DNA of 49,594 nucleotides from JBNKWA01 sp050299555 (lineage in GTDB: Bacteria; Pseudomonadota; Alphaproteobacteria; Rhodobacterales; Rhodobacteraceae). The stretch spans positions 1 to 49,594 of the forward strand of contig JBNKWA010000069.1 of the NCBI GenBank assembly GCA_050299555.1. Reading direction: 5' to 3'. This document shows positions 1 through 6,836 of this stretch, piece after piece (positions within the stretch are counted from its first letter, which is position 1; every line of letters begins with the position of its first letter). The notes under the pieces are model-generated. The model saw only the letters and a list, made by a program, of their open reading frames with translations. It was not told where the DNA came from and made no database searches. Both the position numbers and the translations under genes were made by a program.

Positions 1-73
1 GGGCGGGGGCTGGGGGCCGCCCGGGCCCCGGTCCGCAAGCCCGGGGGGGGCGCGATCTCCCCGGCCGGCCGGG

Positions 74-400
74 TCAGTGGGTGCGCAGCATCAGGGCCAG
101 CGCCGCTATGGCAAGAACGATCCCGAGGATCTCGCGCGGGGTCAGCCGCTCCTCGAAGGCGACCACGCCCAGCCCGGCCATGAAAAGAACCGTCAGCATC
201 GAATACCACACGCCGATGCTGGCCAGCGTCAGGTGCCGCATGGCATAGACGAAACCGATCCCGGTCAGCGTGTAGAGGCCGGTTCCGGCCAGGAAATAGG
301 GATTGTCCAGCCATCCGCCCCGGATCGAGGCGTGCTTGAGGCACCAGTCGCCAAGGATGGTGACGATGACGATGGCCACCAGGGCCAATGCGGGGTGCAT
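74..400 (-). CDS. Small multidrug resistance (SMR/EamA)-like membrane protein, 108 aa
   Basis: A 108-residue, very hydrophobic protein with four predicted membrane segments, the size and topology of the SMR family of antiparallel dimeric transporters. The core LYTLTGIGFVYAMRHLTLAS and the later FEERLTPREILGI resemble half of an EamA transporter. The SMR TM1 glutamate (E14 of EmrE) is not seen; TM1 instead carries Asp followed by Lys four residues later (GDWCLK). It is a clear paralogue of the protein at 882-1208, which shares the YAMRHL-like and ERL..REI segments. Substrate is unknown; a canonical cation/proton drug antiport is doubtful without the TM1 Glu. It is divergent from the I78-type lipoprotein gene. 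The family assignment rests on size and pattern only. Confidence 0.7.
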   Translation of the reverse strand: MHPALALVAIVIVTILGDWCLKHASIRGGWLDNPYFLAGTGLYTLTGIGFVYAMRHLTLASIGVWYSMLTVLFMAGLGVVAFEERLTPREILGIVLAIAALALMLRTH

Positions 401-540
401 GATCTGACTTCCTTGTCTTTCGGCAAGGCTGCCAGCCGCGGCCGGCGGGGACTGTGCGTTTTGTCACCGCCGCGCACGGTTGAGCCGCGGCGCCGGCGGT
501 GATTAGGATGGGACGCCAAACGGTTCGAAGGAGGGACGTG

Positions 541-828
541 ATGAAAAGGCTGCTCGGTATCGGGGTCCTGCTCGGGCTTGCCGCCTGCGGTGTCGCACCG
601 GTTGCCGACGGCAGGGCGCCGCCCACCAGGGCCGGCGATCCCTGCGGCGCCGAGGCGATCGCGCCCTATGTCGGGCAGGGGCTGAGCGCGCTGGCGGCGT
701 TCTCCTTCGACAGCGCCAGGACGCGGTTCATCTATCCCGGCGACGCGGTGACCGAGGATCACAGCCCCGAGCGGCTGAACATCCTGTTCGACCGCAGCGA
801 ACGGATCGCCCGGGCCTATTGCGGGTGA
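541..828 (+). CDS. Peptidase inhibitor I78-family lipoprotein
   Basis: A 95-residue protein from the ATG at 541, which follows a good ribosome site (GAAGGAGGG); an upstream in-frame ATG at 499 lacks one. The N-terminus is a lipoprotein signal with lipobox GLAAC, so the mature protein is probably tethered in the periplasm. The rest matches the I78 inhibitor pattern: CGAEAIAPYVGQ near the start, then YPGDAVTEDHSPERLNI and a terminal Cys-Gly (AYCG), the two cysteines being a likely disulfide. I78 proteins resemble potato inhibitor I and inhibit serine proteases; the target here is unknown. It lies between two SMR-like genes on the other strand. Confidence 0.8.
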   Translation: MKRLLGIGVLLGLAACGVAPVADGRAPPTRAGDPCGAEAIAPYVGQGLSALAAFSFDSARTRFIYPGDAVTEDHSPERLNILFDRSERIARAYCG

Positions 829-881
829 GGTGAAGCCGGGGCGTTGCGCGGGCCGGACCGGGCGTGGCCCGGCCGCCGCGC

Positions 882-1208
882 TCAGGTGAAGCGGCTCATG
901 CAAAGGATGGCGAGGGTGGCCAGGGCCAGCCCGGCAATCTCGCGATTGTGCAGCCGTTCGCCGAAGGCCAGCACGCCGATCGCCGTCAGCATCAGCATCG
1001 ACAGCAGCGCGAAATAGACCCCGAAGGCGGATAGCGACAGGTGCCGCAGCGCGTAGAAGAGGCCGATTGTGAACGCGGTATTGAAGACGATGGCGGTGCC
1101 GATGGCGGCGGCGGCGAAGCGTCCGCCGGTCTCCACGGCCAGCTTGACGAAATAGTCGGCGACGAGGCTCAGCAGGGCCAGGAGCGTCACCAGCACGATG
1201 AGTTTCAT
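882..1208 (-). CDS. Second SMR/EamA-like small membrane protein, 108 aa
   Basis: A 108-residue protein starting at MKLIVLVTLL; the longer reading frame to 1280 adds a polar, low-complexity leader that is probably not translated. It has four predicted membrane helices. FYALRHLSLSAFGVYFALLS and FGERLHNREIAGLAL align with the protein at 74-400, so the two are paralogues. As in that protein, TM1 shows Asp then Lys (ADYFVK) rather than the canonical SMR Glu. Two diverged SMR-like subunits in one orientation could form a heterodimer, as known for paired SMR proteins, but this is inference. A GTCCCC composite repeat lies immediately upstream. Confidence 0.7.
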   Translation of the reverse strand: MKLIVLVTLLALLSLVADYFVKLAVETGGRFAAAAIGTAIVFNTAFTIGLFYALRHLSLSAFGVYFALLSMLMLTAIGVLAFGERLHNREIAGLALATLAILCMSRFT

Positions 1209-1260
1209 CGGGGGCGTTTTTTCCCCGCCTTCGCCCCGTTCGGGCAGTGTCCGCACCCGT

Positions 1261-1329
1261 GTCCCCACCCGCGTTAACACTTTTATTGTTGTATTTCAGG
1301 TACTTGACCAAGCGTCCCCGTGGGGACGC
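1261..1329 (+). repeat. GTCCCC composite repeat copy A1 (53-bp spacing class)
   Basis: Left half-site GTCCCCAC at 1261-1268, TTGAC at 1304-1308 and palindrome GTCCCCGTGGGGAC at 1314-1327. Half-site to palindrome spacing is 53 bp and TTGAC to palindrome is 10 bp. The 69-bp unit matches the reverse complement of 47750-47818 at 62 of 69 positions by hand alignment, including the AT-rich spacer (GTTAACACTTTTAT). A degenerate extra half-site GTCCGCAC lies 12 bp upstream at 1249. Confidence 0.85.
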
Positions 1330-1404
1330 CTTGTCGATCGCCCTGATCGCGCCCGGGCGGGGAGCGTCCGGGCACGATCCTGTTGCGGGCGGGGGCGCCC
1401 TCCC

Positions 1405-1452
1405 GTCCCCGGATGCGTCCCCGGCTGTGTCCCCGGACGCGTCCCCACGGGA
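1405..1452 (+). repeat. Tandem 12-bp GTCCCC ladder leading into copy A2
   Basis: Three consecutive 12-bp units, GTCCCCGGATGC, GTCCCCGGCTGT and GTCCCCGGACGC, begin at 1405, 1417 and 1429. A fourth GTCCCC at 1441 is the left half-site of composite repeat A2. The perfect 12-bp periodicity is read directly from the sequence. Confidence 0.85.
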
Positions 1453-1500
1453 AATGTCAGAAAATCAGGGGTTTGATCCCCCGTCCCCATGGGGACGCCC
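1441..1500 (+). repeat. GTCCCC composite repeat copy A2 (42-bp spacing class)
   Basis: Half-site GTCCCCACGGGAAA at 1441, TTGAT at 1473-1477 and palindrome GTCCCCATGGGGAC at 1483-1496. Half-site to palindrome spacing is 42 bp and TTGA(T) to palindrome is 10 bp. The palindrome lies 11 bp beyond the dnaE2 stop codon (dnaE2 runs on the opposite strand). GTCCCCACGGG (1441-1451) can also pair with CCCGTGGGGTC (1498-1508), so this copy could form a long stem in a dnaE2 3' transcript. Confidence 0.85.
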
Positions 1501-1506
1501 GTGGGG

Positions 1507-4413
1507 TCAGGGTTTCGGGGCCCAGTCCTCGTCCATTTTCCAGCCCGGAGTCAGCCGGTGCCGCAAGAGCGCGATGGGATGGCTTCTCAGGGTCAGCCGC
1601 ATCGAGACATAGTCCTCGACCACGTGCTCGCCCTCGGTCATCGGCGGCAGGGTGACCGGCGGCTCGACGATCCCCTCGCCGTCCCCGTCATGGGCGAACA
1701 GCGGCAGCGGCCGGGGCGACGGGATCGCCCGGGCATGCCACAGCGCCTCGCGCCGCCAGTTGCCGATCGAGGCGAAGACGTCGGCCTCGGCCAGAAGCTC
1801 CAGCAGCCGCTTCGGGGTGCCGGCCCGGCGCCAGACCTCCTCGACCGAGCGATAGCCGTTGCCGCGCGCCGAGGCGATCCAGTGCGCCTCGTCCTCGCGC
1901 ATCGCCTTGATCTGGCGGAAGCCGAGGCGCAGCGCCAGTCCGCCGCGGCCGTCCGGCTCCATCACGTTGTTCCAGTAGCTCATGTTGATGTCGACGGGGC
2001 GCACCTCGACCCCGTGCGCCCGGGCGTCGCGCACGATCTGGGCCGGCGCGTAGAAACCCATGGGCTGCGAATTGAGCAGCGCGCAGGCGAAGATGCCCGG
2101 ATGGTGACGCTTCAGCCAGGCCGAGGCGTAGACCAGCAGCGCGAAGCTGGCGGCGTGGCTTTCGGGAAAGCCGTAGCTGCCGAAACCCTCGATCTGGGAA
2201 AAGCAGCGCTCGGAGAAGGCATCGTCATAGCCGTTCGCCCGCATGCCGGCCATGAACCGGTCGCGGAAGGTGTCGACCGAGCCCACCTTCTTGAAGGTGG
2301 CCAGCGCCCGGCGCAGACGGTCGGCCTCTTCGGGGGTGAAGCCGGCGCCAATGATGGCGATCTGCATCGCCTGCTCCTGGAACAGCGGCACGCCAAGGGT
2401 CTTGCCCAGCACCTGGCCCAGCGCGTCGGAGGGGAAGGCCACCTTTTCCTCGCCGCGGCGGCGGCGGATATAGGGATGCACCATGTCGCCCTGGATCGGT
2501 CCCGGGCGGATGATCGCCACCTGGATGACAAGATCGTAGAAGCGGCGCGGCAGCATCCGCGGCAGGAAATTCATCTGGGCCCGGCTCTCGACCTGGAAGA
2601 CACCGATGGAATCGGCCGCACACAGCATGTCGTAGACCGCCGGGTCCTCGGCCGGCAGCGTCGCCAGGCTGTACTCGACCCGGTGGTGCATGGCGATCAG
2701 CTCGAACGCCTTGCGGATGCAGGTCAGCATGCCCAGCGCCAGCACGTCCACCTTGAGGATGCCGAGGCTGTCGATGTCGTCCTTGTCCCAGCAGATGACG
2801 GTGCGGTCCTCCATCGCCGCCTTCTCGATCGGCACCAGCGCGTCGAGCCGGCCCTCGGTCATCACGAAGCCGCCCACGTGCTGGCTGAGATGCCGCGGAA
2901 AGCCGGTGATCTCGTCCACCAGCCTCATGGTCTGGGCCAGCCGCCGGTTGGCCGGGTCGAGGCCGATCTCGCGCAGGCGTGCGTCGGTGTCGCCGAGCGA
3001 GCCCCAGCCCCAGATCTGTGACGAGATGGCGGCCACGATGTCGGTCGAAAGCCCCATGGCCTTGCCGACCTCGCGGATCGCCCGCTTGCCGCGGTAGTGC
3101 ACCACCGTGGCGCACAGCCCGGCGCGGTGGCGGCCGTAGCGCTCGTAGATGTGCTGGATCACCTCCTCGCGCCGCTCGTGCTCGAAATCGACGTCGATAT
3201 CCGGCGGTTCGTCGCGGACCTCGGAGACGAAGCGCTCGAACACCATGCTGCCGATCTCGGGGCTGACCGAGGTAATGCCGAGGGCGTAGCAGACCACCGA
3301 GTTCGCCGCCGAGCCCCGGCCCTGGCACAGGATGTCGCGCGAGCGGGCGAAGGCGACGACGTCGTGCACGGTCAGGAAATAGGGCGCGTAACCGAGCTTG
3401 GCGATCAGGTCGAGCTCGTGCCGGGCGAGGCTTGCGGCGTGCGCCGGCACCCCGTCGGGGTAGCGCCATCTCAGCCCCTCGGCGGTCAGCCGTTCGAGCC
3501 GGGCCTGCGGCGGCTCGCCAGCCATCACCTCGGACGGATATTCGTAGCGAAGCTGCTCGATGCGGAAGCCGCAGGTCCGGGCGATCTCGTCGCTGCGGTG
3601 GACGGCCTGCTCGTGGCCGCGGAACAGCCGCAGCATCTCGGCTTCCGAGCGCAGGCGCCGCTCGGCATTGACCTGGGCGCGGCGGCCGATGTCGTCGATC
3701 ACCAACCCCTCGCGGATGCAGGTCAGCACGTCGACCAGCTGTCGCCGCCGGCCGCGATGCATCAGCGGCCGGGCCGTGGCAACCAGTGGCAGGTGTATCT
3801 CCTTCGCCAGCGCGGCGAGTCGGGCAATACGGTGCCGATCCCGCCCATCGTAATGGGGACCGGCAGCGAGATGGAGCCGGGCGCCGGTGCCCTTCAGCCG
3901 GCCGATGTCGCTGCGCCATTGCGCCAGCGTTTGCTGACCCCCGCGCGCGTGCGGATGGATCAACAGGATCAACCCCTCGGCATGGCCGACAAGGTCGTCC
4001 AGATGGAGGATGCAGTTGCCCTTCCCGGCCCGGCTGTTGCCATGGGTGATGAGCTGGCAGAGGTTGCCCCATGCCGCGCGGCTGGGGGTCAGCGCGGTCG
4101 CCTCGAAACCCGAGGCCAGCACCAGTCGTGCCGCCGGAATCAGCCGCGGCACCGGCGTGCCGGGGGCAACCTCGATCGCCAGGGTCGAGGGTCCGGTGAC
4201 TTCGCCGGCGGCCCGGGCCTCGGCCTCGCGCGCGGCCTTGGCGATGGTCTTCAGTTCGGTATAGGCGCGAACGATCCCGGCCACCGAATTGCGGTCCGCG
4301 ATGGCGATGGCGGAAAGCCCCAGTTCGGTGGCGCGCATGGCGTATTCTTCGGGGTGGCTGCCGCCGGTCAGGAAGGTGAAGTTCGAGGTGATGGACAGTT
4401 CCGCGAAGGCCAT
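1507..4413 (-). CDS. dnaE2: Error-prone DNA polymerase DnaE2 (ImuC)
   Basis: A 968-residue C-family polymerase from the start MAFAELSITSNFTFL; the frame is open to 4650 but the upstream part is not protein-like. The N-terminal PHP domain shows the DnaE2 pattern (SNFTFLTGGSHPEE, then AIADRNSVAGIVRAY). The palm contains RGSAANSVVCYALG and PPDIDVDFEHERREEV, the latter carrying the catalytic aspartates. The fingers and C-terminal OB region are complete. DnaE2 does translesion synthesis with ImuB during the SOS response and causes damage-induced mutation. A LexA-like box lies 12 bp upstream of the ATG with a TATACT -10-like hexamer between them, so the mRNA may be nearly leaderless and LexA-repressed. 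The partner imuB lies upstream on the same strand with its own box. Confidence 0.95.
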   Translation of the reverse strand: MAFAELSITSNFTFLTGGSHPEEYAMRATELGLSAIAIADRNSVAGIVRAYTELKTIAKAAREAEARAAGEVTGPSTLAIEVAPGTPVPRLIPAARLVLASGFEATALTPSRAAWGNLCQLITHGNSRAGKGNCILHLDDLVGHAEGLILLIHPHARGGQQTLAQWRSDIGRLKGTGARLHLAAGPHYDGRDRHRIARLAALAKEIHLPLVATARPLMHRGRRRQLVDVLTCIREGLVIDDIGRRAQVNAERRLRSEAEMLRLFRGHEQAVHRSDEIARTCGFRIEQLRYEYPSEVMAGEPPQARLERLTAEGLRWRYPDGVPAHAASLARHELDLIAKLGYAPYFLTVHDVVAFARSRDILCQGRGSAANSVVCYALGITSVSPEIGSMVFERFVSEVRDEPPDIDVDFEHERREEVIQHIYERYGRHRAGLCATVVHYRGKRAIREVGKAMGLSTDIVAAISSQIWGWGSLGDTDARLREIGLDPANRRLAQTMRLVDEITGFPRHLSQHVGGFVMTEGRLDALVPIEKAAMEDRTVICWDKDDIDSLGILKVDVLALGMLTCIRKAFELIAMHHRVEYSLATLPAEDPAVYDMLCAADSIGVFQVESRAQMNFLPRMLPRRFYDLVIQVAIIRPGPIQGDMVHPYIRRRRGEEKVAFPSDALGQVLGKTLGVPLFQEQAMQIAIIGAGFTPEEADRLRRALATFKKVGSVDTFRDRFMAGMRANGYDDAFSERCFSQIEGFGSYGFPESHAASFALLVYASAWLKRHHPGIFACALLNSQPMGFYAPAQIVRDARAHGVEVRPVDINMSYWNNVMEPDGRGGLALRLGFRQIKAMREDEAHWIASARGNGYRSVEEVWRRAGTPKRLLELLAEADVFASIGNWRREALWHARAIPSPRPLPLFAHDGDGEGIVEPPVTLPPMTEGEHVVEDYVSMRLTLRSHPIALLRHRLTPGWKMDEDWAPKP

Positions 4414-4424
4414 GCGGCCAGTAT

Positions 4425-4439
4425 ATTCCCGTTTTGTTC
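4425..4439 (-). promoter_or_regulatory. LexA (SOS) box of dnaE2
   Basis: On the plus strand ATTC-N7-GTTC, on the coding strand GAAC-N7-GAAT; one mismatch from the alphaproteobacterial LexA consensus GTTC-N7-GTTC. It ends 12 bp before the dnaE2 start, where a TATACT sequence could be the -10 element. Confidence 0.7.
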
Positions 4440-4579
4440 CTGCATCGAGTCCGTTGTGTAATGGAAAGGAGGGGCCGAAAGACCCCTCCTCCCCCCACCG
4501 GGCACGGAAACCCACCCCGATTCCCGTGCCGCAGTTCCGGCCGCGCGCCTGGCCACGGCGCAGCGGCCGAAACCCGGTT

Positions 4580-4696
4580 CTAGATGTGGTTGAGGGCCGT
4601 GAGCGACGGAGCGAGAACGATCCGCCCCGCCGAAAGGAACGACGCAGCATTGCCGGCGATGACGAGAAGCGAGACGATGCGGACGACGAAACCCAT
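4580..4696 (-). CDS. Possible 38-aa hydrophobic small protein
   Basis: A short frame between imuB and dnaE2 encodes MGFVVRIVSLLVIAGNAAS followed by a less hydrophobic tail ending LTALNHI. It would be a single-helix membrane peptide. An in-frame ATG at 4741 would give about 53 residues. The ribosome site is weak (GAGGGTAG). There is no recognised family. The remainder of the 4414-4809 interval holds only the dnaE2 LexA box. It may be chance; co-transcription with imuB would make it SOS-linked. Confidence 0.3.
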   Translation of the reverse strand: MGFVVRIVSLLVIAGNAASFLSAGRIVLAPSLTALNHI

Positions 4697-4809
4697 GGCT
4701 ACCCTCACTGACTGACTGGCACTGCCATCCGGCCGTGCCATGAAGGTTACCAATAGATTAAGAATGTGGCTGCTTGTTGGCATGCCGGCGGCCTTGAGTC
4801 CGTGTGGGG

Positions 4810-6480
4810 TCAGGCGAAATCGCCGTGCACGAACCAGCCGCCCGAGATCTCGCCCCCCGCGGCCGCGAACAGCCACAGGCGCAACCCCTCGGCAGTTTCG
4901 ACGCGCCAGTAGTCGCGGGTCCCGCTGCGCCAGGCCGGATCGTCGAGCCACCATTCCGGGGCGATCCGTTCCGGCCCCTCGGCATGGGTGAGCTGATGCG
5001 TCCTGCGCCGCCAGCGGAAGTGCCGGGGCGGAGCATCGCCGGCGCCATCGCCGGTGAACGCGACCAGCGGCTCGGGCGGGTACAGCCGGATCGGTCGCGG
5101 CTGCGGCGGACGTGGCCAGTCCGTCACCGCCGGTGCGAAGGCCGCCGCCTGCAGGATCGCCGACTTCTCGGGGATGTGCCGTTCGGATGGGGCGAGGCGG
5201 GCCATTGCCTCGATGCCGATGCGGGTGCCGAGCCGGTTCATCAGTGTCTCGAGGCGATCATCGCCGCCGGGCATGCGGCGCGGTTCAGCCCGGGTGCGGG
5301 CCTGCTGATGTCCGTCGCGCTGCTGCGGCCGGATCGGTTCGGTCTGCGTTGCTTCCAGCCGTAGCGTGTCAATGCCGAAGCCAATCTCAATGGTATCGAG
5401 CTTGAGCGCGAGCAGCGGCCGGATCGCCGCCGCCAGGGCGGTGGGCCGGGCCAGCCCGATCTCGATGCTACTGGTGCCGTGATCGGCACGGAATGCGGTC
5501 AGCCGCAGCCGCCTGGCGCCCTGGCCTGCCGCATCGAGCCGGGTGGCAAGGGCCGGAAGCAGACGGTCGAGCGCCGCCAGGATATCGGTGTGCAGGCCGA
5601 TAGGGTCGGGCAGGGTCAGCCGCACGGCGAAGCAATGCGCCGGCCGTGCGGGCGAGATCGGCTCAGGCTCGGCACCGAAGGCCTGGTCGAGCCTGTGCAT
5701 CACCGCCATGCCGAAGCGGCGCGCAATCGCCGCCCGCGGAATGCCGGCAAGGTCGTCGATGTGGCGCAGGCCGAGCTGGTTCAGCCCCTCGCAGGTGTCG
5801 GGCTCAAGCCGCAGTGCCGCCACGGGTAGCGGCCCGAGCAGGCTGCGAATGCGCCCGGTGGGGATGATCCGGGGCGCCTCCGCCGGATGCCCGGCTAGGG
5901 TGGGGGGCGTGCCGCCGCGTTCCCAGTGGCGGCGCCGGGCCGCGCGTGAGCGCGTGGCGCGGGCTTCCTGGTCGATGTCGTCGCCCGAACGATGCGCGGT
6001 GCCACCCTTGCCGAAGCGCCCGATTGCCCAGGCTGCACCGGCAGTGCCGGCGATCCCCGTACGGACACCGAAGCCGAGCGTCGCACAGTCGGCGGCGATG
6101 CGTCTTGCCATGGCAGCCTCGCCACCGAACAGATGGGCGCAGCCGGTGATGTCCAGCATCAGGGCGTCGGCACCCTCTTCGGCAACCCAGGGAGAGAACC
6201 GCCCCGCCCAGCGACGAAGACCGGCCTGGATCGCGGCGAGGCGCAGCGGGTCGAGCATGCGACTGGCCAGCGGGGGGTACAGTACCTGCGCATCCCCCAG
6301 GGCCATTCCGACACGAATACCAGCCTCGGCAGCCTCGGGCGATAGGTCCGACACCAGCCTTGCATTGCCGCGGCTTTCGACGACGACCAGCGGCTCGCCG
6401 GCCAGCGCGGGCTCGTGCCGCAAGACGAGGTCGGTGGCGAGGTGCGGGAACCAGGCGGACAGAATGCGACGCGGCGGCAT
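4810..6480 (-). CDS. imuB: ImuB, inactive Y-family polymerase-like mutasome subunit
   Basis: A 556-residue protein starting MPPRRILSAWFPHLATDLV. The overall fold pattern is Y-family (GEPLVVVESRGNARLVSDLS; ALMLDITGCAHLFGGE; a helix-hairpin-helix region around LNQLGLRHIDDLAGIPRAAI). The acidic residues at the usual first catalytic motif are absent, as is typical of ImuB. The C-terminal motif RDYWRVETAEGLRLWLF and WFVHGDFA is characteristic of the family. Known role: hub linking DnaE2, the beta clamp and RecA/ImuA in SOS mutagenesis. A perfect LexA box lies six bases upstream of the ATG, so imuB is the first gene of its transcript. The usual upstream partner imuA is not present. Confidence 0.92.
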   Translation of the reverse strand: MPPRRILSAWFPHLATDLVLRHEPALAGEPLVVVESRGNARLVSDLSPEAAEAGIRVGMALGDAQVLYPPLASRMLDPLRLAAIQAGLRRWAGRFSPWVAEEGADALMLDITGCAHLFGGEAAMARRIAADCATLGFGVRTGIAGTAGAAWAIGRFGKGGTAHRSGDDIDQEARATRSRAARRRHWERGGTPPTLAGHPAEAPRIIPTGRIRSLLGPLPVAALRLEPDTCEGLNQLGLRHIDDLAGIPRAAIARRFGMAVMHRLDQAFGAEPEPISPARPAHCFAVRLTLPDPIGLHTDILAALDRLLPALATRLDAAGQGARRLRLTAFRADHGTSSIEIGLARPTALAAAIRPLLALKLDTIEIGFGIDTLRLEATQTEPIRPQQRDGHQQARTRAEPRRMPGGDDRLETLMNRLGTRIGIEAMARLAPSERHIPEKSAILQAAAFAPAVTDWPRPPQPRPIRLYPPEPLVAFTGDGAGDAPPRHFRWRRRTHQLTHAEGPERIAPEWWLDDPAWRSGTRDYWRVETAEGLRLWLFAAAGGEISGGWFVHGDFA

Positions 6481-6485
6481 GATAT

Positions 6486-6500
6486 GTTCTCTCTATGTTC
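6486..6500 (-). promoter_or_regulatory. LexA (SOS) box of imuB
   Basis: GTTC-TCTCTAT-GTTC, a perfect match to the alphaproteobacterial LexA operator GTTC-N7-GTTC, placed immediately before the imuB start codon (ATG at 6480-6478). It implies direct LexA repression of imuB, separately from dnaE2. Confidence 0.85.
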
Positions 6501-6836
6501 CATCATGCCCCAGCACGGTACCGGGAGTCGAGTCGTGCGACGGGCAACAGCGGACGGCGTCAAGCGGGCGAGCCGGCCCTTTGCAAACCCGATGCCTTCC
6601 GTGGCCAGGACGGCTTCAATCTGAATGAGGCCCAACGGCAGATCCCGGCCAGGGCTCAACGCCTCGAGCGAACCTCGGGATCGGATTGGTATCAACCTGA
6701 CCCCGCCTTCGATTCTGGGGACTGTTTGCTGGCCGGCGGTTGCCAAAAGTCGGATCCAACTTGCGCAACGGGTGCGCTCCCGACCGCCGGCAATGCGCTC
6801 CAGCCGGCCGCGTGCCACACCTGCCTCGGGACCGGG
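6501..6836. other. Intergenic stretch between imuB and fliG, no convincing gene
   Basis: About 336 bp with only short, poorly coding-like frames on either strand. It occupies the place where imuA would normally stand, but no RecA-like or ImuA motif can be read. A minus-strand frame with LPLGLIQIEAVLATEGIGF runs into imuB out of frame and has no known match; it could be a decayed gene remnant. Confidence 0.5.

Noticed and set aside
1249..1500. CRISPR-like array
   Set aside because: GTCCCC units are 12 bp or separated by 40-53 bp with non-unique layout; no 25-40 bp direct repeats with regular spacers and no cas genes.
2225..4498. Long alternative frame (757 codons) inside dnaE2
   Set aside because: Arg/Pro/Gly-rich shadow with no domain; dnaE2 is complete in its own frame.
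6159..6818. Minus-strand 219-codon frame overlapping the imuB start, considered as imuA
   Set aside because: It runs through imuB out of frame and shows no RecA-like or ImuA motifs.
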